This document shows, in pieces, positions 33,684 to 43,099 of a stretch of DNA of 64,000 bases (its first letter is position 1; each line of letters starts with the position of its first letter). Location of the stretch: positions 2,111,937-2,175,936 of the forward strand of contig NZ_JH109152.1 of the NCBI RefSeq assembly GCF_000190755.2. Reading direction: 5' to 3'. The position numbers were made by a program, and so were the translations under genes. This DNA comes from Methylobacter tundripaludum SV96 (lineage in GTDB: Bacteria > Pseudomonadota > Gammaproteobacteria > Methylococcales > Methylomonadaceae). The notes under the pieces were generated by a model. It saw only the letters and a list, made by a program, of their open reading frames with translations. It searched no databases and had not been told where the DNA came from.

Positions 33684-36600
33684 TTATGCTTTGAGCTGAT
33701 GCGGATGGGATATTTTCCACTCCGTCGGCGCTCGCCATTCATTCACCCAATCGGCAAGATCGGATGCGGGCATCGGTTTGGCAATGCCGTAGCCTTGCGC
33801 ATGATGACAGCCCATTTGCAAAAGAGCGCTGCCGTGTTCGATCGATTCCACGCCCTCGGCGATGACTTGTCGCCGGAAAGATTCGGCCAAACCGATAACG
33901 CCTTGCACGATAGCTAAATCATCCTCATTTTCCAGCATATTTCGCACGAAAGTTTGGTCGATTTTAAGTGTTTCCGCAGGCAGATGTTTGAGATAGCTCA
34001 GCGATGAATAGCCCGTTCCGAAATCATCCAGCGCAAATTGTACGCCCAATGTTTGACAGTCTTTAATAACCTGGGAGGTCAGAGATAAGTCGAGTAACGC
34101 CTGGGTTTCCAGTATTTCCAGCTCAAAATGAGCCGGTTTGATAGAGGGATGGCGTTCAAATGCATAATAGAGTTGCAGGATAAAATCGTCGGTTTGCAGC
34201 GATCTGGCGGTGACGTTGACGCTGATCTGGAGTTGAAGCCCCTGACTCTGCCAGTTTTCCATGTGCTGCAAGGCCTTGTCGATAACCCAGGCATCGAGCC
34301 GGGTTATAATGTCATGATTTTCAAGCAGCGGCAGAAAATCGCCCGGCATGACCAGGCCGCGTTCAGGATGTCGCCAGCGTATCAACGCTTCCGCTCCAAA
34401 CACGATGCCTTGTTGCATGTCGACTTTGGGCTGGAAAAAAAGTTCGAATTCCTCGTTTTCAAACGCTTGTTCAATGCGGTTTAGCGCCTCGCGATGCGAA
34501 TGGAGTTGACGATCCAGTTCCAGGTTGTAAATATGGAAACAGTTTTTGCCCTCTTGTTTGGCCTGATACATGGCCTGATCGGCATGCCGCAACAGCGTAT
34601 CCGGGTCGGTGTTATCTTCGGGGAAAATACTGATGCCAATACTGGCGGATACCGAAACGGCCTGGTTTTTCAAGGAAACAGGCTCGCTGATGACTTCCAG
34701 CAGACGGTGCAACGTGGTTTCGCAGTCTTCAACCTTTTCCAGACCCAGTAATAAAAACACGAATTCATCGCCGCCTAAACGGGCGATGGTATCGCCTTCG
34801 CGCAGCGCGTTTTTAATGCGCAGGGCAACTTCGATCAGCAGCTGGTCGCCCGCTTCATGGCCCAGTCTATCGTTGACCGGTTTAAAACCGTCCAGGTCCA
34901 GATAACCCACCGCCATTAAACAATTATCGCGTTTGGTTTGGGCAAAGGCCAGATGCATACGATCCGCCAATAGAATCCGGTTGGGCACACCGGTGAGCGG
35001 GTCGTAGTGAGCCATGAGCTCCAGCTTCCGTTCTTGTTCTTTAAGCTGGGTAATATCCGAAGAGGTGCCGATGTAATGGGTTATTTTGCCCTGCTGATCG
35101 GCAACCGCGGAAATGGTGAGCCATTCGGCAAAGATTTCCCCGCCTTTCTTACGGTTCCAAACTTCGCCGCGCCAGTAGCCCTGCCGGTTGATGGCCCGCC
35201 ACATGTTTTCATAGAAGCTGGTATCGTGAAGTCCCGATTTAAGCAAACTTGGCTTTTTGCCCAATATTTCGTCTCGCGAATAGCCCGTTATGCTGCCGAA
35301 CGCCGGGTTCATATCAATAATGTTACGCTGTGCATCGGTAATCAGGATGCCTTCCTGCGTGCTGGCAAAAACGCTGGCGGCCATACGCTGTTCTTCTTGA
35401 ACCTGTTTCCGTTTGCTGATGTCGCGTCGTAAACGCATATTCCAGGTGACAATAAAAGCAAGCAGCGACAGTGCCGCCGCGGCATAAAGCAGAACGGTTT
35501 CAGTTTTTACACCGGGCTCATATTTCAAACTCATCCAACGATTCTGGATAGCGTCTTTTTCAGCCTGGGGGATGTCGGCCAGTGCTTTGGCAAGTAAGGA
35601 TGCCAGCTCGGGATTAAGCCGGGTGGCGGCCATGCGATGGTAACTTTTGTAAGTGGTATCCCCGGAAAAACCGAGATTAAGCATGCCCTCTCTTTTAATC
35701 GCGTAGTGGGTTGAAGCGGCATCGCCAATATAGGCATCCGCTTTGCCGCTGCTGACCAGATTCAAGGCATCGTGAATATTTTCGGCCGGAACCAGTTGTA
35801 TTTCAGGATGGTCATGCATGAGCAGTTCTTGCATGAAGTAGCCTCTTTCCAGCGTCACCTGCTTGCCGTTGAGATGATCCAGCGTACCGATAAATCCGTT
35901 ATTACTATCGTTGATAATGATGGCGGGGGTGTTTAGATAGGCTTCCGTGAAAAATAAATAGCGCTCACGTTCGGGCGTTTTGTTGGCGTTGGCGATCATA
36001 TCCAACTCGCCGCGTTGCGCCATTTCCAGCATTTCAGCCCAGGATTTATCCTTCACTATGTCAAGTTTTACGCCCAGCCGCTGTTCGATCAAGGCAATAT
36101 AGTCGGCGCTCAGGCCGACGTAATTGCCGTTGGCGTCTATCCATTCGTACGGCGCAAAATCGCGGTCTATGCCGACGCGAATAACCGGGTGCGCCTGCAA
36201 CCAGGCCTGTTCCTCCGGGGCGAAATCAAGCTTGCCGTGCTTTTCCTGGAGGTAAATAAAGCCTTCCAGATGATCTATTGAATTGATAAGGCCCAGTTGC
36301 CGATAAGTGTCGGCGATGCGTTGAAAACGCTTGGTGTCGGTGTGGCCGATGGGGACGGTCTCCGGCAAAATCATCTTTACCGTTTCCTGCGCTTCAAAGC
36401 GCAAGTGCTCGGCAGAAAGCCGGTTGCCGGGATTGTATTGACTGAGAATGATCCTGATCAGTTCGTCCTGATGTTTGAGCGCATAATCCCAGCCTTTGAG
36501 CGAAGCGCGCAGGAAACGCCGAACTCTTTCCGGATGCCGGTTTATCTCCTGTTCGGTGGTGAACAGGTTGTCGCCCAGAAAATCGATGCCGTAGTTGCGA

Positions 36601-37205
36601 GGATCGATGATGTTGATTTCGACGCCTTTGTTTTTGAAGTAATCAATCTGGTCGGTGAGATAGCTGACCATCGCATCGGTTTTGCCGTTGATCAGGTCGT
36701 CGGGGTTGAAGGAGTTATCCAAATGGGTAAATTCATCGGTAGAAATACCCGTTTCATAAAGCATGGCGAGCAGCGGAGCATTGTCATAACTGTCCTCCAT
36801 GACCCGTTTGCCTCTAAGCTCGTAGGGGCTGACGATGCCGGAATTTTTTAAGGTAAGGTACACCAGCGGGCTATGCTGGAAAATGGAGGCCAAAACCACG
36901 ACCGGCTTGCCGACCAGCCGTTGTTCCAGCAGGCCGGTATCGGCTACGCCGTATTGGGACTGGTCTTTTAGAACTTGCTCAATGTTATTGATGCCGGGAA
37001 TACGCTCACGGATAGTGACATCCAGCTTTTCTTCAGCGTAAAAGCCTTTTTCCTTTGCCGCGTAGTAGCCGGCAAACTGGAATGAATGTAGCCACTTGAG
37101 TTGCAATGAAACTTTTTCGGAAGGCTGTGCAAGTTCCGCTAATAAAGGTGATGAACAGAGCGCCAGGTACAATAAAGCAGCCAACCGGAACAAGGGCATA
37201 AGCAT
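33684..37205 (-). CDS. Membrane GGDEF-EAL protein with NMT1-like and SBP_bac_3 sensor domains
   Basis: A large c-di-GMP enzyme. Order: signal/anchor (FRLAALLYLALCSSPLLA), an NMT1/ThiY-like periplasmic binding domain (LQLKWLHSFQFAGYYAAKEK, about 25-260), a family 3 amino-acid-type binding domain (IRVGIDRDFAPYEW, about 335-555), one transmembrane helix (about 568-586), a PAS domain (about 605-720), GGDEF with intact ARLGGDEFVF (about 808), and EAL with intact EALIRWRHPERG (about 937), DFGTGYSSL and DQTFV. It could make and/or degrade c-di-GMP in response to a periplasmic ligand. The ATG at 37205 is chosen before the signal-like stretch; the longer frame reaches 37268. Monocistronic. Confidence 0.9.
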   Translation of the reverse strand: MLMPLFRLAALLYLALCSSPLLAELAQPSEKVSLQLKWLHSFQFAGYYAAKEKGFYAEEKLDVTIRERIPGINNIEQVLKDQSQYGVADTGLLEQRLVGKPVVVLASIFQHSPLVYLTLKNSGIVSPYELRGKRVMEDSYDNAPLLAMLYETGISTDEFTHLDNSFNPDDLINGKTDAMVSYLTDQIDYFKNKGVEINIIDPRNYGIDFLGDNLFTTEQEINRHPERVRRFLRASLKGWDYALKHQDELIRIILSQYNPGNRLSAEHLRFEAQETVKMILPETVPIGHTDTKRFQRIADTYRQLGLINSIDHLEGFIYLQEKHGKLDFAPEEQAWLQAHPVIRVGIDRDFAPYEWIDANGNYVGLSADYIALIEQRLGVKLDIVKDKSWAEMLEMAQRGELDMIANANKTPERERYLFFTEAYLNTPAIIINDSNNGFIGTLDHLNGKQVTLERGYFMQELLMHDHPEIQLVPAENIHDALNLVSSGKADAYIGDAASTHYAIKREGMLNLGFSGDTTYKSYHRMAATRLNPELASLLAKALADIPQAEKDAIQNRWMSLKYEPGVKTETVLLYAAAALSLLAFIVTWNMRLRRDISKRKQVQEEQRMAASVFASTQEGILITDAQRNIIDMNPAFGSITGYSRDEILGKKPSLLKSGLHDTSFYENMWRAINRQGYWRGEVWNRKKGGEIFAEWLTISAVADQQGKITHYIGTSSDITQLKEQERKLELMAHYDPLTGVPNRILLADRMHLAFAQTKRDNCLMAVGYLDLDGFKPVNDRLGHEAGDQLLIEVALRIKNALREGDTIARLGGDEFVFLLLGLEKVEDCETTLHRLLEVISEPVSLKNQAVSVSASIGISIFPEDNTDPDTLLRHADQAMYQAKQEGKNCFHIYNLELDRQLHSHREALNRIEQAFENEEFELFFQPKVDMQQGIVFGAEALIRWRHPERGLVMPGDFLPLLENHDIITRLDAWVIDKALQHMENWQSQGLQLQISVNVTARSLQTDDFILQLYYAFERHPSIKPAHFELEILETQALLDLSLTSQVIKDCQTLGVQFALDDFGTGYSSLSYLKHLPAETLKIDQTFVRNMLENEDDLAIVQGVIGLAESFRRQVIAEGVESIEHGSALLQMGCHHAQGYGIAKPMPASDLADWVNEWRAPTEWKISHPHQLKA

Positions 37206-37281
37206 CAGTGTGTGAAAATGTGTAATTCTAGCATTTTGGCATCGGCATGTAGGTTTGTAATTTAGCACTTACGATAAAAGT

Positions 37282-37332
37282 TTATCGCCACGAAGACACG
37301 AAGGACACGAAGTTTTGTTTTCTTCGTGATAA
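37282..37332. repeat. cacgaag-type dispersed repeat
   Basis: cgccacgaagacacgaagga followed by an inverted tcttcgtgataa. Same family as at 19510, 46867 and 56120. Confidence 0.6.
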
Positions 37333-37503
37333 ATAAAAGACTTTTAAGCGTTTGTCGACCCCTATTCAGCGCTTAACCTATATTTGGGTTCTGATGCCGT
37401 TTGCGAGCAATGAAAACCGACCTCAGTCTTTTATAAATATTGATTTTAAATCAAATACACCTATAGTTGCCTGACAAAAATAACCAACCTTTAGAGAGTA
37501 TAT

Positions 37504-38508
37504 ATGCAACATTTTCGTCTTTCTTTTTTCGTCACCGCAGTCTGTTTAGCGGCAGCATTTTATTGGGGGGGAATAATGGGGGCTTTTATCGCCATTATTC
37601 TCGGAGTTCTCGAAGTCAGTTTATCATTTGATAATGCGGTTGTTAACGCATCAATTCTAAAGCGTATGGATGACCGCTGGCAGAAGTACTTTTTGACCTG
37701 GGGGATTTTGATTGCCGTTTTCGGCATGCGCCTGCTGTTTCCTATCGTGATTGTTTCGGCGGCCACCGGTATCGACTTTATGGGCGTCACCGAGATGGCG
37801 CTAAAAGACACTGCGACTTATGCCAAACATTTAGACGCGTCGCATGTACAAATTGCGGCATTCGGCGGCATGTTCCTGCTGATGGTGTTTTATTCGTTCA
37901 TCTTTGATGAAACCAAGGAGTTGCATTGGCTGGGCTACATAGAAGAAAAAATGTCCTCATTCGGAAAGCTCGAAGCGATTGAAATTATCATGGCATTAGG
38001 GCCGCTGTTAATCATCCAAAACTACCTGCCGCAGGAAATCCGTTTGGATGCGCTGGTTGCAGGCGTCACAGGGGTTATCTTGTTTGTTATCGTGGATAGT
38101 TTAGCGGCCTTGTTCGAGCATGAGGAAGAAGGCGAAGAGGTTGTCGCGGTGCTTAAAAAAAGCGGCATGATGAGCTTTATTTATCTGGAAGTGCTGGATG
38201 CGTCGTTTTCATTTGACGGCGTGATCGGCGCGTTTGCGATTACCCAGGATGTGGTCATTATCATGCTGGGTTTGGCTATCGGCGCGATGTTTGTGCGAAG
38301 CCTGACCGTCTATCTGGTGCGGAAAGGCACGCTGGATGAATATGTGTTTCTGGAGCATGGCGCTCATTATGCGATCGGGGTGCTGGCGGGCATTATGCTG
38401 GTTAGCATGACCCATCATATCCCTGAGGTCATCACCGGCTTGACCGGGGCTGTATTGATAGCCTTATCGGTGATTTCATCGATTCGTTACAAAAAACGGG
38501 CAGCCTGA
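37504..38508 (+). CDS. TerC-superfamily integral membrane protein (DUF475)
   Basis: 334-residue polytopic protein with about nine hydrophobic segments. The paired acidic membrane motifs SLSFDNAVVNASIL (about 40-53) and DASFSFDGVIGAFA (about 234-247) are the hallmark of the TerC/DUF475 group, which is linked to tellurite resistance and metal-ion (Mn) handling at the inner membrane. Transported ion not established. Seven consecutive G at 37565-37571 lie in the coding region. No metal riboswitch was recognised in the 235-bp leader. Confidence 0.85.
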   Translation: MQHFRLSFFVTAVCLAAAFYWGGIMGAFIAIILGVLEVSLSFDNAVVNASILKRMDDRWQKYFLTWGILIAVFGMRLLFPIVIVSAATGIDFMGVTEMALKDTATYAKHLDASHVQIAAFGGMFLLMVFYSFIFDETKELHWLGYIEEKMSSFGKLEAIEIIMALGPLLIIQNYLPQEIRLDALVAGVTGVILFVIVDSLAALFEHEEEGEEVVAVLKKSGMMSFIYLEVLDASFSFDGVIGAFAITQDVVIIMLGLAIGAMFVRSLTVYLVRKGTLDEYVFLEHGAHYAIGVLAGIMLVSMTHHIPEVITGLTGAVLIALSVISSIRYKKRAA

Positions 38509-38519
38509 TTGCCGGAAAC

Positions 38520-38547
38520 GCCGGTTCTTGCTGATGCTCGAACCGGC
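38520..38547. terminator. Hairpin between the TerC-family and Tim44-like genes
   Basis: gccggttc ... gaaccggc with a 12-base loop, lying between two convergent genes. There is no strong T-run, so it is a modest candidate for a shared terminator. Confidence 0.5.
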
Positions 38548-38570
38548 TCATTCCTGGCTACGCTCAATAA

Positions 38571-39530
38571 TTAATCTTCCAATTGCTGAATACCATCCAG
38601 GTACCATTTGGGCTGGATGCTGACTTTCGGTTTAATAAAATGCCAGACTTCCCTGACTTGCGCCGCTTGGGCATTGCCGTCTTCGCGCATGATGGTGTCA
38701 AACAGCACCACGGCTTCAAGTTCCGAGCCGACTTCCCTGACTTCCAGTAGTTCCGCCTCCAGTCTTAGTATTTCAGTGCGGTTTGCCGCATCGGATGCCT
38801 TCAGCTGATCCTGGATTTCGGCAAAGACTTTGTCTGTTGTCAGTCCGCGGATTTCGGCAAGATCGCGTTCATCCCAGGCTTTTTGCAGTTCGGTAAAGGC
38901 TATCTTGGCTCCGCTAAGGAAAGCCTGTTGGTCGAAGTCTTTGGGAACAACGGCGCTTGCGAATCCCGCATCCTGCTGTACCGGCTGGGCGTAAGACGGC
39001 GTAGCGTTGTTGTCTTTTTTGAACAGGATGTCGGTGTCAAAACCGGCGGGATTAGCTTGAGTCGGTTCAGGCTCATGGTCGCTTGAAGCCGTATCCTGAT
39101 AGCTGTTATCAGCCGTCCGGTTATAGACAGGCCGCTGTGCAGCCCCCGCTTTTTTGGCGGCAAACCATTTGTAAAGCAAGAAGGCAATCCCGCCAAAAAT
39201 CAGCATATCCGTAAAGTTGATGCCCTGAAAGCCGCCGCCAAAGAACAGCGAGCCTAATAGCCCGCCCAGCGCCAAACCGCCCAGCATGCCCATTAAGCCA
39301 CTACGATTGGCTCTGGAAGGTGTGGCGGCCGGGTTCGGCGTAGCGGCTTGTTGCTGGTTGGCAGGGCGAGCGGGTGGGGTTACCGAGCGTTGATACGGCG
39401 CGCTGTAGGAGGACCGGCCGCCAAAAGAGCTGCCGCCGCCGAAACGTTTGGCATCCGCGTCCGACATCCCGCCTAATGTTAAGGAAAGACCGATTAATAA
39501 AGTAGCAATAATTCCGGTATATTTGTTCAT
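38571..39530 (-). CDS. Tim44-like domain protein, membrane associated
   Basis: Signal peptide (IIATLLIGLSLTLGGMSDADA) followed by a Gly/Ser-rich stretch (KRFGGGSSFGGR), a Pro/Ala-rich linker, a glycine-rich hydrophobic segment (GLMGMLGGLALGGLLGSLFFGGG) plus a second helix (about 95-145), and a C-terminal Tim44-like domain (about 190-319, FLSGAKIAFTELQKAWDERD). Bacterial members are common and uncharacterised. Convergent with the TerC-family gene. Confidence 0.85.
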   Translation of the reverse strand: MNKYTGIIATLLIGLSLTLGGMSDADAKRFGGGSSFGGRSSYSAPYQRSVTPPARPANQQQAATPNPAATPSRANRSGLMGMLGGLALGGLLGSLFFGGGFQGINFTDMLIFGGIAFLLYKWFAAKKAGAAQRPVYNRTADNSYQDTASSDHEPEPTQANPAGFDTDILFKKDNNATPSYAQPVQQDAGFASAVVPKDFDQQAFLSGAKIAFTELQKAWDERDLAEIRGLTTDKVFAEIQDQLKASDAANRTEILRLEAELLEVREVGSELEAVVLFDTIMREDGNAQAAQVREVWHFIKPKVSIQPKWYLDGIQQLED

Positions 39531-39687
39531 ATGCTCGCAAGTTTAGTAAGTTGAATCATGCCGACTATTCCTGTCATGCACGCTTCGGGGCGATGTTTGT
39601 TGCTTCAGGCAACAAGTCTGGTTCTTGTATTATTGGGGTGGATAATTAAACAACAAGTTGTTAATTGCTTTTTAATAGCATAGCATT

Positions 39688-40092
39688 GTGAGTATGTTTT
39701 CAGCACTACGCAAATTTCTCTTTATTTTTCTGGCAATACTGCAATTGATTGCACCGTTGGTGCATGCGCATGCCGGAGAGAAAGTTTCAGACTTGGGCCT
39801 GCATGTCCCTGGCCTTGAAATGTATGGCGTTAAACATGATGCCCTGATGTCTCAGGCAGTCAATTATGATTTCAATTCTGACGGGATCATAGTGGGTGTC
39901 GATGCCGGCATGAAAGACGGACAAGATAATGCCGTGGTAGATTTGGATGACAATCACTATCTGCATCAACGGAGCGCACTATTTAAAACCGCGCTATCGC
40001 CTTTCGATACTAATTTTTCTCCGCAACCGGCGCAGTTTGTTTGCCGGTTGCTTATCCCCTCGCTATCCCCTCGCGCGCCTCCCGCTCAATAA
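39688..40092 (+). CDS. Small exported protein upstream of the metal-efflux operon
   Basis: 134 residues with a signal peptide (LFIFLAILQLIAPLVHAHAG) and no domain I recognise. The mature part is acidic, with DFNSDGIIVGVDAGMKDGQD, a word that resembles Ca-binding DxNxDG. The extreme C-terminus is Pro/Ser/Arg-rich. The start may be GTG 39688 or ATG 39694. The signal peptide and its place ahead of DUF3147 and czcCBA genes suggest a periplasmic accessory role, but that is only context. Confidence 0.65.
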   Translation: MSMFSALRKFLFIFLAILQLIAPLVHAHAGEKVSDLGLHVPGLEMYGVKHDALMSQAVNYDFNSDGIIVGVDAGMKDGQDNAVVDLDDNHYLHQRSALFKTALSPFDTNFSPQPAQFVCRLLIPSLSPRAPPAQ

Positions 40093-40192
40093 GCCTTCTT
40101 TTATTCCATGGAGGCGTGATTTATTGTGTCTCTACACTAAACTGCATTGAGCTTATTCCCATTATTCGGGAATAGAATAACGGCGACATAAA

Positions 40193-40543
40193 ATGATCTA
40201 CACAATAATCAAAGTTATTGCTACAAGTCTGCTTATCGTGGCGATATCGGAACTATCGAAGCGAAGTTCATTGATTGGCGCTTTATTTGCCTCAATGCCG
40301 CTCATATCTGTTTTAGCGATACTCTGGCTTTACATTGATACCAAGGATGTTGCGAAAGTGTCTGATTTGGCAACGGGTGTTTTTTGGCTGGTTATTCCCT
40401 CCCTGGCTTTTTTTGTCAGCTTACCTATTTTGCTAAAGAATGGCGTTAATTTTTATCTGAGTCTGGGACTTTCAATGTCAGTGACGGCCGGATGCTATTT
40501 CTTAATGACCCAAATATTGATGCGTTATGGTATTAAATTATAA
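40193..40543 (+). CDS. DUF3147-type inner-membrane protein
   Basis: 116 residues with four hydrophobic helices (AIATSLLIVAISE-like start, LIGALFASMPLISVLAILWLY, GVFWLVIPSLAFFVSLPIL, and a C-terminal helix). This matches the small DUF3147 membrane family of unknown function. It lies between the exported protein and the RND efflux genes and may be cotranscribed with either. Confidence 0.75.
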   Translation: MIYTIIKVIATSLLIVAISELSKRSSLIGALFASMPLISVLAILWLYIDTKDVAKVSDLATGVFWLVIPSLAFFVSLPILLKNGVNFYLSLGLSMSVTAGCYFLMTQILMRYGIKL

Positions 40544-40584
40544 GTATCGAAACGTTACCTTGGCCCACCGCTACGCCAGGTATT

Positions 40585-40622
40585 CCTTTGCCACCTGCAT
40601 CCATGCAGTCGTATGTACCCGT
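40585..40622 (-). repeat. Inverted fragment of the cgactgca-ggatgcagg repeat
   Basis: The minus strand reads tacgactgcatggatgcagg, matching the unit at 12979-13030 and 19540-19590. It sits in the gap before czcC. Confidence 0.6.
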
Positions 40623-40671
40623 TTTTCATAAAATTTTTATAACGCGGTTAGCGCCGCATCGAGTTTAACCT

Positions 40672-41946
40672 ATGTTTTTTTTGAACCTTTTCAGAAGGCT
40701 CATTCCTAAGTTGCTGCTTGGGAATATTGTTTTTTTTGCGTCGATAGCGCTGAGCTTTGCCGAGGCGGCGCATGTTGTCGAGCACCATGACCCGATTGAA
40801 AGCGATGCGACTTTGAGTTTATCTAAAGTCATTGATCTGACCTTGGAGAAATATCCCGATACGGCTTGGCTTAAATCGCTGGAAGAAGAGGCGGCGGCGA
40901 TGGGGCGGCGCGGCGACAGTTGGACTGCCGGTGCGTCGCAAGCGGGGCTGCGTTTTCAGGAAGCGACCAGCGGCACCCTGCATTATATTGACGGCACGGT
41001 GCAAGTGCCGTTATGGAATTTGGGCCAGCGCGATGCCGAACAAAGGACTGCAAAGTTGGCGGAAAGCAGTGCCATGTCGCAAGCGGCGGCCGTCAAATTA
41101 CGCGTGGCAGGATTGATTAGAACCGCCCTTTGGGATATGACGTTGGCAAACTTAAGTTACGAACAGTCGAAAGCCGAGCTTACGCTGACCGATCAGTTAT
41201 TGGCTAAAGTGCAGCGGCGCGTCGAATTGGGCGATTTGCCCAGAGCCGATTTATTGTTGGCGCAATCGGAATCGCTGCAAAAACGTTCAGCGGCAACACT
41301 GGCTGAAGCGGAATTAATGCATGCCCGTAAACGCTATACCAGCATCACGCAAATAACCAGAATTCCAGGCGCGTACCAGGAAAAGCTGGTTGAGCTAACC
41401 GAAATTCAGCAAAATCATCCGGCCTTAGCGGCGATTAACGACCAGATCGAACGCAAGCAGGCGGAACTCAATGCGGTTAAATTGATAGGCTCCGGCCAGA
41501 CCAATCTTGCGGTCGGCATCAACAGCGACCGGTTCACTAATGATCCCCGAAGCAATCAAACGGAAAGCTTCAACATCGGCGTTACCGTTCCTTTCGGCGG
41601 CAGCGCTCATATGGCGCGGCAGGTTGCTGCGGTTAATGTCGAATTAAATAGACTGATTGCGGAACGCGAACAACTGTCCCGCGATTTGGAACAGGCGCAT
41701 CACGAGGCCGAACACAACCTGGAGGTCAACCGGGCTGAATTGGGTATTGCCAATGAGTTACAGCAAGTTGCTGAAGAGCATTTAAAAATGACCCAGTTAA
41801 GCTTTTCGGTCGGGGAAATCGATCTGATGGATTTGTTAAAAATCCAGTCCAGAACCCAGCAAGCGGTGTTAAATGCCAAACAACGGGCAATCATGCTACA
41901 GCGTGATATTGCACTTTATAATCAAGTCATAGGAGTTATGCCATGA
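40672..41946 (+). CDS. Outer-membrane efflux factor of an RND metal exporter (CzcC-like)
   Basis: TolC/OEP family protein of 424 residues that forms the outer-membrane channel of a tripartite pump. It has an N-terminal export signal (LLLGNIVFFASIALSFAEA) and the two long helical repeats of the family (ARK-rich and EQAHHEAEHNLEVNR). HVVEHHDPIES just after the signal is His-rich. It overlaps czcB by 4 bp (ATGA). First gene of the core efflux operon. Confidence 0.88.
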   Translation: MFFLNLFRRLIPKLLLGNIVFFASIALSFAEAAHVVEHHDPIESDATLSLSKVIDLTLEKYPDTAWLKSLEEEAAAMGRRGDSWTAGASQAGLRFQEATSGTLHYIDGTVQVPLWNLGQRDAEQRTAKLAESSAMSQAAAVKLRVAGLIRTALWDMTLANLSYEQSKAELTLTDQLLAKVQRRVELGDLPRADLLLAQSESLQKRSAATLAEAELMHARKRYTSITQITRIPGAYQEKLVELTEIQQNHPALAAINDQIERKQAELNAVKLIGSGQTNLAVGINSDRFTNDPRSNQTESFNIGVTVPFGGSAHMARQVAAVNVELNRLIAEREQLSRDLEQAHHEAEHNLEVNRAELGIANELQQVAEEHLKMTQLSFSVGEIDLMDLLKIQSRTQQAVLNAKQRAIMLQRDIALYNQVIGVMP

Positions 41947-43055
41947 GACTGTTTTTTACCCGCTCTGCAATGGCGTTGTTATTGAGTCTGGCCGGTTTCG
42001 GCAGTTATGCAGCTGAAAACGTTATTCAAATTTCCCAGGGAAATCTTGAAAACCTCGGCGTAACATTGGGCAAACCGGAGCCGGTTACGCAAATTCCGGT
42101 GTTGTCCGCTCCGGCGAAAGTGGTGATTCCGCCGACTCAGGAATATATTGTCAGCGCATCGCAAGCCGGAGTCATCGACAAACTGAATGTGGCGATAGGC
42201 GATAAAGTTGCAAAAGGGCAGGTTCTAGCCCAGCTCAACAGCCCCGACCTGCTGACGCTGCAACGGGAATACCTGAAAGCGGGCGCCGCACAGCAAGCCT
42301 CCTTGATTAACTACAATCGGGATAAAAAATTGCTGGAAGAAGGTGTGATTCCTGATCGACGCTGGCAGGAAAGCAGCAGCCAGTATCATTCCTCTGTTTC
42401 CGAGACCGATGAACACAAGCAATTGCTGGAAATTGCCGGAATGACGGCCGGCGAAGTTAATCATCTTGCCCAAACGCACCGCTTAACCCGTCAGCTCAAT
42501 GTTCGGGCGCCCATTGCTGCAGTGGTGCTGGAGCGCTTGGCCGTCGCCGGAACGCATATCGATATGATGGCGCCGTTATACCGTATCGCCAATCTGGATG
42601 AGCTTTGGTTGGAAATTGCGATTCCGCAGGAACGCATGGACAGCATTAAAATAGGCGATCGGGTGGCGGTTGAAGACACCAAGATCACAGCAAAAATCAC
42701 CTTATTGGGACAAAGCGTTAACCCGGAAAACCAGACTATGCTGGCGAGAGCGGTAGTGACAAAGACGCAGGATTTTACCTCTCTACGCCCCGGACAAAGA
42801 CTCAATACCCGGATTATCCAGCCCAGTGACAAGGCGGCTTTTAAGGTTCCCAATACGGCGATTGCCCAGAATGAAGGTAAAGCCTTTATTTTTATCCGCA
42901 CGCAACAGGGATTTTCGGTGACTCCGGTCACCGTAGTCGGTAAACAGGGTGACGAGTCCATTATCAGCGGCGAGTTGACCGGCGATGAAGAAATCGCCGT
43001 TAAAGGCGCAGTTGCGCTCAAAGCAAACTGGCTGGGCCTGGGGAGCGATGAATAA
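41943..43055 (+). CDS. RND efflux periplasmic adaptor (CzcB-like membrane-fusion protein)
   Basis: 370 residues with a signal peptide (ALLLSLAGFGSYA). It has the lipoyl/hairpin/beta-barrel order of membrane-fusion proteins: AGVIDKLNVAIGDKVAKGQVL (about 78-98), a coiled-coil hairpin (about 100-180), then VRAPIAAVVLERLAVAGTHI and the barrel and membrane-proximal domains. It couples inner and outer membrane parts of the pump. The last base of its stop overlaps an orphan copy of the czcA start (see the duplication at 43005-43535); the genuine czcA begins 436 bp later. Confidence 0.9.
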   Translation: MRLFFTRSAMALLLSLAGFGSYAAENVIQISQGNLENLGVTLGKPEPVTQIPVLSAPAKVVIPPTQEYIVSASQAGVIDKLNVAIGDKVAKGQVLAQLNSPDLLTLQREYLKAGAAQQASLINYNRDKKLLEEGVIPDRRWQESSSQYHSSVSETDEHKQLLEIAGMTAGEVNHLAQTHRLTRQLNVRAPIAAVVLERLAVAGTHIDMMAPLYRIANLDELWLEIAIPQERMDSIKIGDRVAVEDTKITAKITLLGQSVNPENQTMLARAVVTKTQDFTSLRPGQRLNTRIIQPSDKAAFKVPNTAIAQNEGKAFIFIRTQQGFSVTPVTVVGKQGDESIISGELTGDEEIAVKGAVALKANWLGLGSDE

Positions 43056-43099
43056 TGGCTAATTTGATTCGCTTTGCGCTGGGTCAGCGGCTGATGATG
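43005..43099 (+). repeat. First copy of the duplicated czcB-end/czcA-start junction
   Basis: This 95-bp block (from ggcgcagttgcgct through gcggctgatgatg) recurs at 43448-43535 with three changes and a short deletion in the czcB part, and is identical over the first codons of czcA. The copies flank about 350 bp of REP and other repeats. Confidence 0.92.

Noticed and set aside
37269-37503. yybP-ykoY (Mn) riboswitch ahead of the TerC-family gene
   Set aside because: Looked for it because of the family, but the conserved aptamer words were not found; the leader mainly holds a cacgaag repeat.
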